A stretch of 64,000 nucleotides of DNA. Origin: an uncultured Eubacteriales bacterium (GTDB lineage: Bacteria > Bacillota > Clostridia > Oscillospirales > Oscillospiraceae). A model generated the notes under the pieces. The model did no database searches. It was not told the origin of the DNA and was given only the letters and a program-made list of their open reading frames with translations. The translations under genes were made by a program, and so were the position numbers. The stretch is taken from the NCBI GenBank assembly GCA_900546515.1, contig URDG01000004.1:1-64000 (forward strand), in the 5' to 3' direction. Below, piece after piece: positions 1 through 8,039 of the stretch (position 1 is the first letter of the stretch; each line of letters starts with the position of its first letter).

Positions 1-163
1 TCTCTCCGATAGCCATTTCAAAGTTCTCGGACTTCATCAGCTTCTCGCCGAGGTTTTCCAGCCCGCCATAGCGACCGGCGATCTCCTTGGTGGCTTTGGT
101 GGTCAGGAGCAGCGTGTATTCCTCATCACCGATGGTAATGGTTGCGGTTCTTTCGTTATCCAT
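1..163 (-). CDS. Phage-like small protein, N-terminal part (runs off the window)
   Basis: The minus strand reads an uninterrupted 54-residue N-terminus starting MDNERTATITIGDEEYTLLL and continuing past base 1. The pattern (short beta-rich start, then an RYGGLENL-type helix and MKSENFEMA) resembles small proteins found in clostridial prophage tail modules, sometimes called tail assembly chaperones. I recognise the pattern from memory only, so the role is tentative. It lies beside a broken restriction gene and close to the 3' end of ssrA, which fits a decayed integrated element. Confidence 0.5.
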   Translation of the reverse strand, partial: MDNERTATITIGDEEYTLLLTTKATKEIAGRYGGLENLGEKLMKSENFEMAIGE

Positions 164-247
164 ACACAAACATTCGTGAAGGTTTTACTGCTGGAAACGG
201 AATCTGAAAAGCGTTTCCTTTATCTTCCACGGCATTATTAATACCGC

Positions 248-276
248 ATGGGCGCAGCTTCGGCTGCACCCATATT
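248..276 (+). terminator. UUCG-loop hairpin
   Basis: A near-perfect stem ATGGGcGCAGC / GCTGCaCCCAT closes on a TTCG tetraloop and is followed on the plus strand by ATTTTAT. It sits between the phage-like gene and the broken hsdS. It could end transcription coming from either side, but no plus-strand gene is evident upstream. Confidence 0.4.
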
Positions 277-284
277 TTATAGTC

Positions 285-814
285 TTAATTTCCGGGCAAT
301 TTGCAGGAGGTGATATAATGCTCGAACGCTAAAATGACTTGATGTCCTGCAGTCTCTATTAAGCCTTTCATACATTTGAAGATAAAGTAATAACGCAAGT
401 ATTCAGGCAACACAAATTGTTTTAACGGCCAAATAACAGCAACATAACTGTCCGCTACAGCTAATTCGTAAGGGTTCGCTTCCGATTTATAAATAGCCCT
501 CATCCCAAAAGTGCCCAGTCCGGTGGATTTCCACATAAGGTCATTGCTTTGCAAAAGCCGCTCCGAACCATAACCGGACAGAGAATCTGGTTCGATAAAC
601 TGCGCTTTGTCGATTGAAAAGCTACTCATTGATTACACTTTTGAGCAATTACGGGGTACTTCTTGAATGGAGAGTGTTTCGGAGACTTACCACGCTGAAT
701 ATAGTCGCAGATATCAATGAACCGCACCCACTCCCAGCTATCAGGAATATCGAATGGAGTATCCAAAGACTGCACTTCATCGTCGGTTTTCTTATAAGGA
801 GTATTATCGGAAAC
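285..814 (-). pseudogene. Broken type I restriction specificity subunit (hsdS fragment)
   Basis: Two minus-strand frames together spell one target-recognition domain. Frame A (814 to about 629) reads VSDNTPYKKTDDEVQSLDTP, then FDIPDSWEWV, GKSPKHSPF and PVIAQKCNQ before a TGA at 626-628. Frame B (from 629) continues SSFSIDKAQFIEPDSL, then LLQSNDLMWKSTGLGTFG and ADSYVAVIWP. In this family CNQ is normally followed by Trp, and adding one G (TGAG to TGGAG) restores Q-W-S-S-F, so this is a one-base deletion. An in-frame stop lies immediately upstream at 815-817. No hsdM, hsdR, or second recognition domain is present in the window. The gene is AT-rich compared with its neighbours, consistent with acquired DNA. 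Confidence 0.8.
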
Positions 815-906
815 TCAACCTTTCAACGATTACCCAATCTTTTAACAAATACCCATAATTTTAACGCTTACTTCGGCCCAAACAGCCGCAGCACCCACGA
901 AACACA

Positions 907-941
907 GAAAATCCCGCCGCAGAATTGCTCTGCAGTGGGAT
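907..941 (-). terminator. Second hairpin terminator downstream of ssrA
   Basis: The minus strand reads ATCCCaCtGCAGA, a five-base loop, then TCTGCgGcGGGAT followed by TTTTC. It lies about 60 bases beyond the first ssrA terminator and may be a back-up or belong to the integrated element. The stretch 815-1038 otherwise holds no gene. Confidence 0.5.
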
Positions 942-997
942 TCGCTTACGTGCTGAAACAGCCGAAAAGCCTTATTTCAAGCGGTTTTCGGGCATAG

Positions 998-1036
998 AAA
1001 AAGCCCACCGTAATTCTATCAAAATTAAGGTGGACT
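998..1036 (-). terminator. Terminator of ssrA
   Basis: On the minus strand GTCCACCTTAAT and ATTACGGTGGGC form a stem directly after the tmRNA CCA end, followed by a five-T run (plus-strand A run at 998-1002). Position right behind the mature 3' end makes it the likely intrinsic terminator of tmRNA. Confidence 0.7.
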
Positions 1037-1038
1037 TA

Positions 1039-1389
1039 TGGTGGAGGCGAGGGGAGTTGAACCCCTGTCCGAAAGCACTTCAACAGAAACTTCTCCGGGC
1101 GCAGACGGTTATTTGCATTCCCTTGCTGCGGCGTGAGCCGTCACACTCCGCAGCTTGGTAGCTTCATTATGCGTGGTGCGCGCAAAGCTTAGCGCACTCA
1201 CGTTCACCACTAGTCGACGCCCCATCCCGGGCCGTGGTACTCCCGGGTGGAACGCTCGCTAATTAAGCAGCGAGAAGAACAGTATCGTTGTTGTTCTTTA
1301 ATTTATAAAGGTTTGCCCGTTTTATGGATGTCAGGCGCATCCGCCCGCTATTTCTGCCTCCGCACCCCCGTCGAAACCGTTACGCCCCC
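1039..1389 (-). ncRNA. ssrA: tmRNA (transfer-messenger RNA)
   Basis: This RNA rescues ribosomes stalled on mRNAs without stop codons, working with SmpB. The 5' end GGGGGCG pairs with CGCCTCC just before the 3' ACCA, giving the tRNA-like acceptor stem, and the T-arm reads GGGGTTCAACTCCCC. The tag frame runs from 1316 to 1263: GCA resume codon, then 17 residues ANLYKLKNNNDTVLLAA and a TAA stop. The LLAA end is the expected ClpXP/FtsH-type degradation signal. Length is about 351 nt, normal for a one-piece tmRNA. It lies downstream of smpB and the cyclophilin on the same strand. Its 3' end abuts phage and restriction remnants, as ssrA is a common integration site. Ends were set from the stem pairing. 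Confidence 0.95.
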
Positions 1390-1437
1390 ATGAGGCAGGC
1401 CCCATAATGAAGCCTGCGGAAACAGCTCTAATAAACT

Positions 1438-1956
1438 TTATGCCTTCTCAGGCTCAGGATACTCAACGCCGAAGGTCTCAACAGTGACCTTTTTCATGAC
1501 CTGCGGAGTTCTGGGCCGGTCATTATAGTCAGTGCGCACGGCGCATATCTTATCAACTGTCTCCTCCCCCTCGATGAGCTTGCCGAATGCGGCATACTGC
1601 CCGTCAAGATGCGGGGAGTTCTCGTGCATGATAAAGAATTGGCTGCCTGCGGAGTTGGGCGCCATCGTGCGCGCCATGGAGAGAACGCCGCGGTCATGCT
1701 TCAGATCGTTTTTGAAACCGTTGCCGGTAAACTCACCCTTGATGCTGTAGCCGGGGCCGCCGACGCCGGTGCCGTTGGGGTCGCCGCCCTGGATCATGAA
1801 GCCGGGAATAACGCGGTGGAAGATCAGCCCGTCATAGAAGCCCTTGTTCACAAGGGAAATAAAGTTATTGACGGTATTGGGCGCTATCTCGGGATAGAGC
1901 TCCGCCTTCATAATGTCGCCGTTTTCCATTTCAAAAGTTACAACAGGATTGCTCAT
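1438..1956 (-). CDS. Peptidyl-prolyl cis-trans isomerase, cyclophilin type
   Basis: Cyclophilins catalyse cis-trans isomerisation of prolyl bonds during protein folding. The 172-residue protein shows the whole fold: FHRVIPGFMIQGGD (active-site Arg and Phe region, about residues 47-60), GPGYSIKGEF, then SQFFIMHENSPHLDGQYAAF with the substrate-binding Phe, His and Ala. No signal peptide is seen, so it is cytoplasmic. Length is typical for single-domain bacterial cyclophilins (PpiB class). Its ATG overlaps the smpB stop by four bases, so it is probably translated from the smpB message. Confidence 0.93.
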   Translation of the reverse strand: MSNPVVTFEMENGDIMKAELYPEIAPNTVNNFISLVNKGFYDGLIFHRVIPGFMIQGGDPNGTGVGGPGYSIKGEFTGNGFKNDLKHDRGVLSMARTMAPNSAGSQFFIMHENSPHLDGQYAAFGKLIEGEETVDKICAVRTDYNDRPRTPQVMKKVTVETFGVEYPEPEKA

Positions 1957-2429
1957 TGGTAATTCCTTTCTTTCATAATTCTGTCTATATCGCGCTTCGA
2001 CTGGCGGTCAGCCTCGCTGTCCCGCTTATCGTGCAGCTTTTTGCCCTTGCAGAGTCCCAGTTCGACCTTGACCCGGCTGTCCTTAAAGTAGAGCGACAGC
2101 GGGATAAGCGCAACACCGTCCTGCATAACACGCGCATTGAGCTTCATGATCTCGCGCTTGTGCATCAGCAGACGCCGCGGCCTGACCGGATCCTTGTTGA
2201 AGATATTGCCCTGCTCATACGGGGACACATGCATGCCGCGGATGAAAAGCTCGCCGTTCTTCACGGTGCAGAACGCATCCTTAAGATTCACATTGCCCGC
2301 GCGGATCGACTTGACCTCCGTCCCTGCAAGCTCAATGCCGGCTTCAAAGCGCTCCAGCACAAAATACTCATGGTAAGCCTTACGGTTGCTCGTTATTTCT
2401 TTTACGCCCTGCTGCTTTGGCACCTGCAT
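1953..2429 (-). CDS. smpB: SsrA-binding protein SmpB
   Basis: SmpB binds the tRNA-like domain of tmRNA and fits into the empty A site of stalled ribosomes. The 158-residue protein has the family core: NRKAYHEYFVLERFEAGIEL, TEVKSIRAGNVNLKDAF, HVSPYEQGN and the basic tail KLHDKRDSEADRQ that reaches into the mRNA channel. I start it at the Met before QVPKQQG because GGGAG lies just upstream and this gives the usual length; the reading frame runs 55 codons further without homology. Its RNA partner ssrA lies 0.6 kb downstream, a common Firmicutes arrangement. Confidence 0.96.
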   Translation of the reverse strand: MQVPKQQGVKEITSNRKAYHEYFVLERFEAGIELAGTEVKSIRAGNVNLKDAFCTVKNGELFIRGMHVSPYEQGNIFNKDPVRPRRLLMHKREIMKLNARVMQDGVALIPLSLYFKDSRVKVELGLCKGKKLHDKRDSEADRQSKRDIDRIMKERNYQ

Positions 2430-2447
2430 CTCACTCCCTTTCACATG

Positions 2448-2460
2448 CTTTTGTATTCTA
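2448..2460 (-). promoter_or_regulatory. Extended -10 promoter candidate for smpB
   Basis: The minus strand has TG-G-TAGAAT, the -10 hexamer being at 2455-2460, with no good -35. Transcription would begin about 20 bases upstream of the smpB start and could continue through the cyclophilin gene to ssrA. Confidence 0.35.
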
Positions 2461-2511
2461 CCACAGACACATTCAAAATAAAAGCATAAATTGTAAACAT
2501 CAATGAGATAT

Positions 2512-2552
2512 AAAAAGTGATACCATGCCAAAAGGCAGGGTATCACTTTTTT
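2512..2552 (-). terminator. Bidirectional terminator between the GDPD gene and smpB
   Basis: A long stem AAAAAGTGATACCATGCC / GGCAGGGTATCACTTTTTT with an AAAA loop carries T runs on both strands. On the minus strand it follows the glycerophosphodiesterase gene that ends at 2602. Confidence 0.75.
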
Positions 2553-2601
2553 AATCATTGACCTCTGCCGGACAAATGCCGCGGCAGAAAGCATTTCGTT
2601 A

Positions 2602-4608
2602 TCACTTCACGGTGATGGTGATCGGAGTGGAGTAGATAGCGTAGTCAGTGCTGCTGAGCTCAGAGAGATCCCAGCCGTTGATGTCGAGGGTATTGTCAAG
2701 GCGGACCATGACAACGGCTTCGCCGGCCTCATTTGCAACGATGTTGCCGTTCTCATCGAGAGAAACAGGCACGCCGCTGATGCTGACGAGAGACAGCTTG
2801 CAGCCGTCCAGAACATCGCCGTTCTGAGCAAGGACGGTGCAGGCAAACGCATCGCCGTTGGAGACCGTCATATCATCGGCAACAACGCGGACGGGCAGGT
2901 TGGTCGCCCAGGTGCTGAAGTTGGTGGTCATGGAATAGGTGCCGCCGAACAGGTAGTCCTGTGCGAACTGCTCTTCGGTGTTGTAGGTCCATGCCCAGGA
3001 AGTCAGACCGCGATGACGTGCTGCGAAGATGACGTTCTTGTACATCATGGAGTTCCAGTCATTGCAGGTGCTATTGTAGGGCTGGAGGTAGCTGTAGAGC
3101 TGGCCGACTGCTGCGCCGATGCCCTGCTCGGCCTCGACTGCATCGAGGTCGCCCCAGTTGTACATGCCGCCGCCGAGGTAACCGAGAGACATCTCAGGCC
3201 ACTCCTCTGCCATGCGAGCCATAACATCGTGGCTGGGATCAGAGCTGCCGTCAGTCCAGTGGTTGATACCGTCGTTGAAGGTGATAACGCAGACGCGGTC
3301 TTCCATGCCCATTTCCTTGATAAGGGCCTTGAACGGGGTGACAATGTCGGGATTGTAGGACTTGATCTCGATGAAGTGCTCAACATCCTCGTCGTTGAGA
3401 GCCTCAAGATACTCGCGCAGTGTGGGGATGTGATCCTCGTTGGGGTCGTAGTTGATAACGGTGTCCTCGCGGCGCTCGGTGGTGCGGTTGGTGTTGTTGG
3501 AGTTGAGAACAGAGTTCGGAGCTTCCTCCGCAGAAGCGTCGGTCATGTCGTAGGGCATAGCCTGAAGCTCTGCAATGGTGAGATCCTCAACGTTGGTGAC
3601 GTCGGGACGGTTGAAAAGACGCTTTGCATCATCATCGTGCAGGACGAAGAGCTCGCCGTCGCTGCTCATGGAGATGTCGCACTCGATGACGTTTGCACCG
3701 GCATCGATAGCTGCACGCTCGGAGCGGATGGTGTTCTCAACATACTGGCTGGGCAGGCCGCGGTGGCCGGTGATGAAGACATGGCGGACAAGAGTGGTCA
3801 CGTCATTGAAGGAGCTGATGGCTTCTGCAACAGCGGCATAGTCCTCGCAGACGATACCATTGACGCCATTGGTGATCTGAGTGTAAATTGCGGTAGTGTC
3901 GGCGGAAGTCTCTGCCCAAACGGTCAGGAGCATGCCGCGCATGTACTCGACAGCGTCAAGAGTGGCGATCTCTTCGGGGATGATAGCGATCTTGGCGTGA
4001 GAAGCATTGGTGTTCTGGATAACGGTCAGCAGGTCGCTGCGCTCAGTGCTGAGTTCGGCTTCGCGCCAGTCGATGATGCCGAGGATGCCGACGTTTGCAT
4101 CGCAGATGTCCTTGACATACTGGGTGTGCTCGTAATCGGCGACGACAAAGGTGTCAGCCAGAGAGTACTCTGCCGCAAATGCATTGACTGCCGCAGCAGT
4201 TGCATCGTCGCTGATGTACAGTGCGGGAAGAGTGGTTCCCTTGACGGATGCAAGGTACTCTGCGAGGTTGTCAGAGAGAGCTTCGCCGTCCAGCGTGGAA
4301 ACGGCAAGGTTCTCGTCGACAGCGACGATCATGGTATTCGGGCGAACATCCTTCGCGGCGGTGTCAACGGCGGTAGCGTCGGCAGGCCAAACGATGGTCG
4401 CGGAATAGGTGATGCTGGTTTCGGGCTCGTAGAGGTCGTTGGTCCACTTGGAGAGGGCAGCCGCAGTCTCCTCGCTCACGGCGGGAGCTTCGGTAGCCTC
4501 GGGAGTGGCCTCGGCCGGTGCCGGGGTAGCCTCTGCTGCGCTGCTGCCGCATGCGCAAAGGCTGAACACCATCACGAGTGCCAGCAGGAATGCTAGAGTT
4601 TTCTTCAT
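2602..4608 (-). CDS. Glycerophosphodiester phosphodiesterase family lipoprotein
   Basis: A 668-residue secreted lipoprotein: signal peptide with lipobox LCAC (lipidated Cys20), then a Thr/Ala/Pro/Glu-rich linker to about residue 45. Residues 280-560 form a GDPD barrel with GHRG at 281-284, E291-N292, E309-D311 and H324, the metal and catalytic residues that cleave glycerophosphodiesters to glycerol-3-phosphate. Residues 90-265 look like a second, degenerate barrel (VVADYEH, VGILGIIDWREAEL, TNGVNGIVCED) without the HRG motif. The last 100 residues look Ig-like. A promoter is visible upstream and the gene is bracketed by terminators, so it is monocistronic. Substrates may be lipid head groups or teichoic acids; that is inference. 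Confidence 0.88.
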   Translation of the reverse strand: MKKTLAFLLALVMVFSLCACGSSAAEATPAPAEATPEATEAPAVSEETAAALSKWTNDLYEPETSITYSATIVWPADATAVDTAAKDVRPNTMIVAVDENLAVSTLDGEALSDNLAEYLASVKGTTLPALYISDDATAAAVNAFAAEYSLADTFVVADYEHTQYVKDICDANVGILGIIDWREAELSTERSDLLTVIQNTNASHAKIAIIPEEIATLDAVEYMRGMLLTVWAETSADTTAIYTQITNGVNGIVCEDYAAVAEAISSFNDVTTLVRHVFITGHRGLPSQYVENTIRSERAAIDAGANVIECDISMSSDGELFVLHDDDAKRLFNRPDVTNVEDLTIAELQAMPYDMTDASAEEAPNSVLNSNNTNRTTERREDTVINYDPNEDHIPTLREYLEALNDEDVEHFIEIKSYNPDIVTPFKALIKEMGMEDRVCVITFNDGINHWTDGSSDPSHDVMARMAEEWPEMSLGYLGGGMYNWGDLDAVEAEQGIGAAVGQLYSYLQPYNSTCNDWNSMMYKNVIFAARHRGLTSWAWTYNTEEQFAQDYLFGGTYSMTTNFSTWATNLPVRVVADDMTVSNGDAFACTVLAQNGDVLDGCKLSLVSISGVPVSLDENGNIVANEAGEAVVMVRLDNTLDINGWDLSELSSTDYAIYSTPITITVK

Positions 4609-4656
4609 TTCGTTCTCCTTTTCTATTTTGGGAATCTATTCCCGTTTACAATAAAG

Positions 4657-4685
4657 ATTGTAATCTTTATATTTCCTTAACGCAA
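4657..4685 (-). promoter_or_regulatory. Sigma-A type promoter for the GDPD lipoprotein
   Basis: On the minus strand TTGCGT (4680-4685) and TACAAT (4657-4662) are separated by exactly 17 bases, about 40-50 bases upstream of the AAGGAG ribosome site and ATG at 4608. The rest of 4609-4852 is AT-rich and holds no credible gene. Confidence 0.5.
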
Positions 4686-4810
4686 GGAAATAAGTAAATG
4701 CGTCATGAAAAACGGCGTTATCGCCAAACTTTACTGTTTGTTTTAGGTGAAGTACTACAAATTTTTTGATAACTTTTTGTCTATGGCTGCCGTTTATTGA
4801 CATAAATGAC

Positions 4811-4847
4811 AAAAGCCGGCCTTCATGCGGGTATGAAGGCCGGTTTT
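4811..4847 (-). terminator. Terminator at the end of the nusA/infB operon
   Basis: AAAGCCGGCCTTCAT and ATGAAGGCCGGTTTT form a strong stem directly downstream of ribF, with T-rich tails on both strands. It marks the 3' end of the operon that starts at rimP. Confidence 0.75.
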
Positions 4848-4852
4848 CATAT

Positions 4853-5752
4853 TCACTTTTTCTCGAAATAAGCACGGGCGCTGGCAGCGTCCTTCTTTAT
4901 CTGCGCGGCCAGTTCCTCATATGAGCCGAACTTCACCTCGCCGCGCAGGAACGCGTAGAACTCAACTCTCGCCTGCCGGCCGTAAAGATTACCGGAATAG
5001 TCGAGCAGGTGACTCTCGACGCTCACGCGGCCGCTGCTGCTCACGGTAGGCCGGACGCCGACATTGGTGACGGCAATATAGCCGCTGCCGTCCTCGACGA
5101 TAACACGGGTGGCATACACACCGTGCCGCGGGACGAGCACCCCGTCTGGGAAATACATGTTGATCGTCGGCGCGCCGAGATCCGTGCCGAGATGATAGCC
5201 CGAGTGCACGGTATCTGAAAGCGTATGCGGATGGCCGAGAAAACGGTTTGCAGTCTCAATATCGCCGTCCGCAATAAGCTCTCTTATATACGTAGAGCTG
5301 ACGACGCGCCCATCCACCGACAGCGCCGGAATAATATCGCAGCCGATGCCACGGCCCTCGCAGTATTCCCTGAGCCGTGCAGCGGTGCCCTCGCCCTTAT
5401 AGCCGAAGCAGAAATCATGCCCGACGACTATCCACGCTATGTTGAGCTCAGCGATCAGGGAGTCAATGAACTCCTTCCACGGCATGTGCATAACATGCTG
5501 GTTAAAATGGAGAAAAACAACGTTGTCTATTCCGTAATACCGGCGGATAAGATCCTCGCGGCCAATGGCGCTGTTTATCAGCGGAACTTCTTTTTTGAAC
5601 ACGAGCGTATCCGGATGGACGTCAAAGCTGAGCACGGACGGCATTGCGCCAATCTCCTCCGCACGCTGTCTGGTCTTTTTCAGAAGCTCACCGTGTCCGC
5701 GGTGTACCCCGTCAAAAAAGCCGAGAGCAATGACTCTCTTCATCTCTGCCAT
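4853..5752 (-). CDS. ribF: Bifunctional riboflavin kinase / FAD synthetase
   Basis: RibF phosphorylates riboflavin to FMN and adenylylates FMN to FAD. The 299-residue protein has the N-terminal nucleotidyltransferase domain with GFFDGVHRGH (about residues 11-20, HxGH-type) and the SSTYIRELI segment near 155, and a C-terminal kinase domain with HLLDYSGNLYG and VEFYAFLR. It is last in the operon, six bases after truB. The same flavin theme returns at 22 kb, where an FMN riboswitch controls a riboflavin importer. Confidence 0.95.
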   Translation of the reverse strand: MAEMKRVIALGFFDGVHRGHGELLKKTRQRAEEIGAMPSVLSFDVHPDTLVFKKEVPLINSAIGREDLIRRYYGIDNVVFLHFNQHVMHMPWKEFIDSLIAELNIAWIVVGHDFCFGYKGEGTAARLREYCEGRGIGCDIIPALSVDGRVVSSTYIRELIADGDIETANRFLGHPHTLSDTVHSGYHLGTDLGAPTINMYFPDGVLVPRHGVYATRVIVEDGSGYIAVTNVGVRPTVSSSGRVSVESHLLDYSGNLYGRQARVEFYAFLRGEVKFGSYEELAAQIKKDAASARAYFEKK

Positions 5753-5758
5753 ATATCT

Positions 5759-6637
5759 TTATACCTCAAAAAAGCTTTTTATCGTCCTCATACGGCCGTT
5801 TTCGGCGCGGCCAAGCATGAGGAACTCGCCGGAGTCTGAATAGACCCGGTAATCCCCATCCGCGAGGGCGGGTGTTTTTATCTCATTGCCGTTTTTTATC
5901 CGCCGCTCATCCTGCGCGCCGGCAGTGCAGCGCGGGAGCGCCGCAAACATACTGTCCGTCGGGAGAAGAAGCTTTCCCGCTTCCCCTGCCGCGGCCGCGG
6001 CAACAACCTCGTCGATCGTGTACGCCTGAGAAACGCTGAAATCTCCGGCCGCTGTGCGCCGGAGCGAGCTCATACAGCCGCCGCAGCCGAGCGCATCGCC
6101 TATATCATTGCAGAGCGTGCGGATATATGTCCCCTTCGAGCAGGAAATATCCAGCACAAAATCATTCCCGCTGCGGCCAACGACGGATATGCCGGACACG
6201 GTAATATGCCGTGGCCGGCGCTCTACCTCGCCGCCGCGGCGCGCAATATCATACAGCTTCTGTCCGTTGATCTTTATTGCGGAGTACATCGGCGGAATCT
6301 GCTCCAGCTCCCCTGTAAAGCGCGTCAGAACGGCTTTCAGCTCGTCCTCCGCGACATTGGCCGGGCAGGACCTGAGCACTGAACCGGTCACGTCCTGCGT
6401 GTCGGTCGTCACGCCGAGCCGCAGTCCTGCCGTATAGCGCTTGGCATGCGCCTCGGCAAACTCGACCGCTCTCGTCGCGCGGCCGACGAACACCGCAAGA
6501 AGCCCCGTCGCCATCGGGTCCAGCGTCCCGGAATGGCCGACGCGCCGCTCCCTCAGCACACCCTTGAGTTTTATGACAACATCGCTGCTCGTCCAGCCCT
6601 CGGCCTTGTCTATGAGCAGGATACCGTTCATTTCCAC
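5759..6637 (-). CDS. truB: tRNA pseudouridine(55) synthase
   Basis: TruB makes pseudouridine 55 in the T-loop of tRNAs. The 292-residue protein has the catalytic motif GHSGTLDPMATGLL (catalytic Asp about residue 41), the second motif RYTAGLRLGVTTDTQD, and CSKGTYIRTLCNDIG near residue 180. A C-terminal PUA-like tail ends the protein. The start overlaps nrnA by ten bases. Confidence 0.96.
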   Translation of the reverse strand: MEMNGILLIDKAEGWTSSDVVIKLKGVLRERRVGHSGTLDPMATGLLAVFVGRATRAVEFAEAHAKRYTAGLRLGVTTDTQDVTGSVLRSCPANVAEDELKAVLTRFTGELEQIPPMYSAIKINGQKLYDIARRGGEVERRPRHITVSGISVVGRSGNDFVLDISCSKGTYIRTLCNDIGDALGCGGCMSSLRRTAAGDFSVSQAYTIDEVVAAAAAGEAGKLLLPTDSMFAALPRCTAGAQDERRIKNGNEIKTPALADGDYRVYSDSGEFLMLGRAENGRMRTIKSFFEV

Positions 6638-7563
6638 ACCTCGTCTATAACGTCGAGCATCATTTCACGCGCTTTCTCCGGGGTGCCGTTTATCGTGCAG
6701 CCGGCCGCCATGGCGTGTCCGCCGCCGCCGAACACGGCGCAGATATCGCTGCTGTTGACCTCGCTCGTGGAGCGCAGGGAGAAACGGCAGGTCCCGTCGT
6801 CCCTCTCCCGGATCGTGATGCCGAGAGCGCTGCCCTCCACACGTCCGGCAAGGCTTGCGATATTGTCCATATCGTCCTCGGATGCGCCGGAGCTCTCCAT
6901 CATCTCAAGCGTTATGGTAGCAACGGCAATTTTCCCGCCGCGGTAAAAGCGCAGAGAGGAATAGATAAGCCCCTCAAGCCGGATGCGCGCGGCCGACGCC
7001 ATGCGGAAAAAGCGTGTATTGACCGCGACGTTATCCGCCCCGAAGCGCATAAGCTCCGCCGCGGCGCGGAAGGTCTGCGCATTGGTGTTGGAATACTGGA
7101 AGCAGCCCGTGTCCGTGGACACAGCGACATAAAGGCTTGTCGCCTCGCGCTTCGTGACGCTGCCTCTGAACGCTTTTATTACCTCAAGTATGATCTCCCC
7201 GCAGGACGCGCGCTCCGGGCAAACGAACACATTTTCCGCGTAGTGCGTATTCGTCGGGTGGTGATCAATGCAAAGCTGCACACTGCCCTCAAACCCGTCC
7301 GCAAGCATATTCTCAGCCGCCGTATCGACGGCGACGATATATCCCGGCACATAGCCCTCTTCCGCGAAAAACGGCTGGATATACGGCATGAGCTTGTCTG
7401 TCACCTGTGCATTCGGATAGACGAATGCAGTTTTTCCGCCGCGGCGCAGGGCGCTGCAGAGCGCCGCCGCACTGCCGACGGTGTCCCCGTCGGGATTGTG
7501 GTGGGTGATTATAAGGAAATTATCGTTTTTCTTCAAAAGCTCGGCACAGTCCTTAGCATTCAT
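6628..7563 (-). CDS. nrnA: DHH/DHHA1 nanoRNase and pAp phosphatase
   Basis: NrnA degrades RNA two to five bases long and dephosphorylates pAp. The 311-residue protein carries the DHH-family metal-binding motifs NPDGDTVGSA (about residues 24-33), VAVDTA, CIDHHPTN (about 107-114) and the DHHA1 motif GGGGHAMAAG near the C-terminus. It sits between rbfA and truB; Bacillus lacks it at this locus but clostridia often have it here. Confidence 0.92.
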   Translation of the reverse strand: MNAKDCAELLKKNDNFLIITHHNPDGDTVGSAAALCSALRRGGKTAFVYPNAQVTDKLMPYIQPFFAEEGYVPGYIVAVDTAAENMLADGFEGSVQLCIDHHPTNTHYAENVFVCPERASCGEIILEVIKAFRGSVTKREATSLYVAVSTDTGCFQYSNTNAQTFRAAAELMRFGADNVAVNTRFFRMASAARIRLEGLIYSSLRFYRGGKIAVATITLEMMESSGASEDDMDNIASLAGRVEGSALGITIRERDDGTCRFSLRSTSEVNSSDICAVFGGGGHAMAAGCTINGTPEKAREMMLDVIDEVWK

Positions 7564-7567
7564 GCTC

Positions 7568-7936
7568 TCACTCTTTTCCGTCGTCTTTATTTTCCTCTTT
7601 TTCGAGGGAATTGATCATCTCATTTATATGCGCGCCGTACTCGATGCTGTGGTCTACCTCGAAAACAAGCTCCGGAGTGTAGCGCAGGTTCAGCGCGCTG
7701 CCAAGCTCACGGCGCAGCCAGCCTGAAGCGGATCTCAGGCCGCGCCTGAACTCTTTTTCATCCTTCATGCCCATCACCGACAGCCATATCTTTGAATAGC
7801 GCAGGTCGCCGGTCGTTTCAACTCTGGTTACGCTTATCATCCCCTGCTGTACTCTCGGGTCCTTTACCTCCCTCAGGAGCTTTGACAACGCAAACTGTAT
7901 ATCGTCGTTCGTCCTTGCAAGTTTATTTGATGCCAT
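7568..7936 (-). CDS. rbfA: Ribosome-binding factor A
   Basis: RbfA is a KH-fold factor that helps mature the 30S subunit and 16S 5' end. The 122-residue protein has the family features LSKLLREVKDPRVQQG, SVTRVETTGDLRYSKIWLSV and the Gly/Ala-kinked helix LRSASGWLRRELGSALNLRYTPEL-type region, with an acidic tail. It lies four bases before nrnA and about 100 bases after infB, with hairpins in that gap. Confidence 0.94.
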   Translation of the reverse strand: MASNKLARTNDDIQFALSKLLREVKDPRVQQGMISVTRVETTGDLRYSKIWLSVMGMKDEKEFRRGLRSASGWLRRELGSALNLRYTPELVFEVDHSIEYGAHINEMINSLEKEENKDDGKE

Positions 7937-7960
7937 TACATTTACCTCTATAGAATTTCA

Positions 7961-8027
7961 GGTGCTTTGTTTTCATTCAAAGCACCCGGATTTTCACTGG
8001 CGGCACCGCGATCACTCACAGTGCCGC
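7961..8027 (-). other. Two hairpins between infB and rbfA
   Basis: Stem one pairs GGTGCTTTG (7961-7969) with CAAAGCACC (7978-7986); stem two pairs GCGGCAC (8000-8006) with GTGCCGC (8021-8027). Neither is followed by a T run on the minus strand, so they look like mRNA processing or stability elements within the operon, not terminators. Confidence 0.45.
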
Positions 8028-8039
8028 ACATCATTTTAC

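Noticed and set aside
925..1161. Plus-strand open frame with WWRRGELNPCPK
   Set aside because: It is the antisense of the tmRNA T-arm and acceptor stem, a well-known false gene call over RNA genes.
1394..1420. Stem GCAGGC / GCCTGC just before the 5' end of ssrA as a terminator
   Set aside because: Only six base pairs and no T run; more likely part of the spacer or an RNase processing site.
3013..4596. 527-codon plus-strand open frame opposite the GDPD lipoprotein
   Set aside because: GC-rich codon bias opens the antisense frame; the minus strand has lipobox, GDPD motifs, promoter and ribosome site.
4636..4875. 79-codon minus frame between ribF and the GDPD gene
   Set aside because: No homology or ribosome site; it overlaps the terminator and promoter region.
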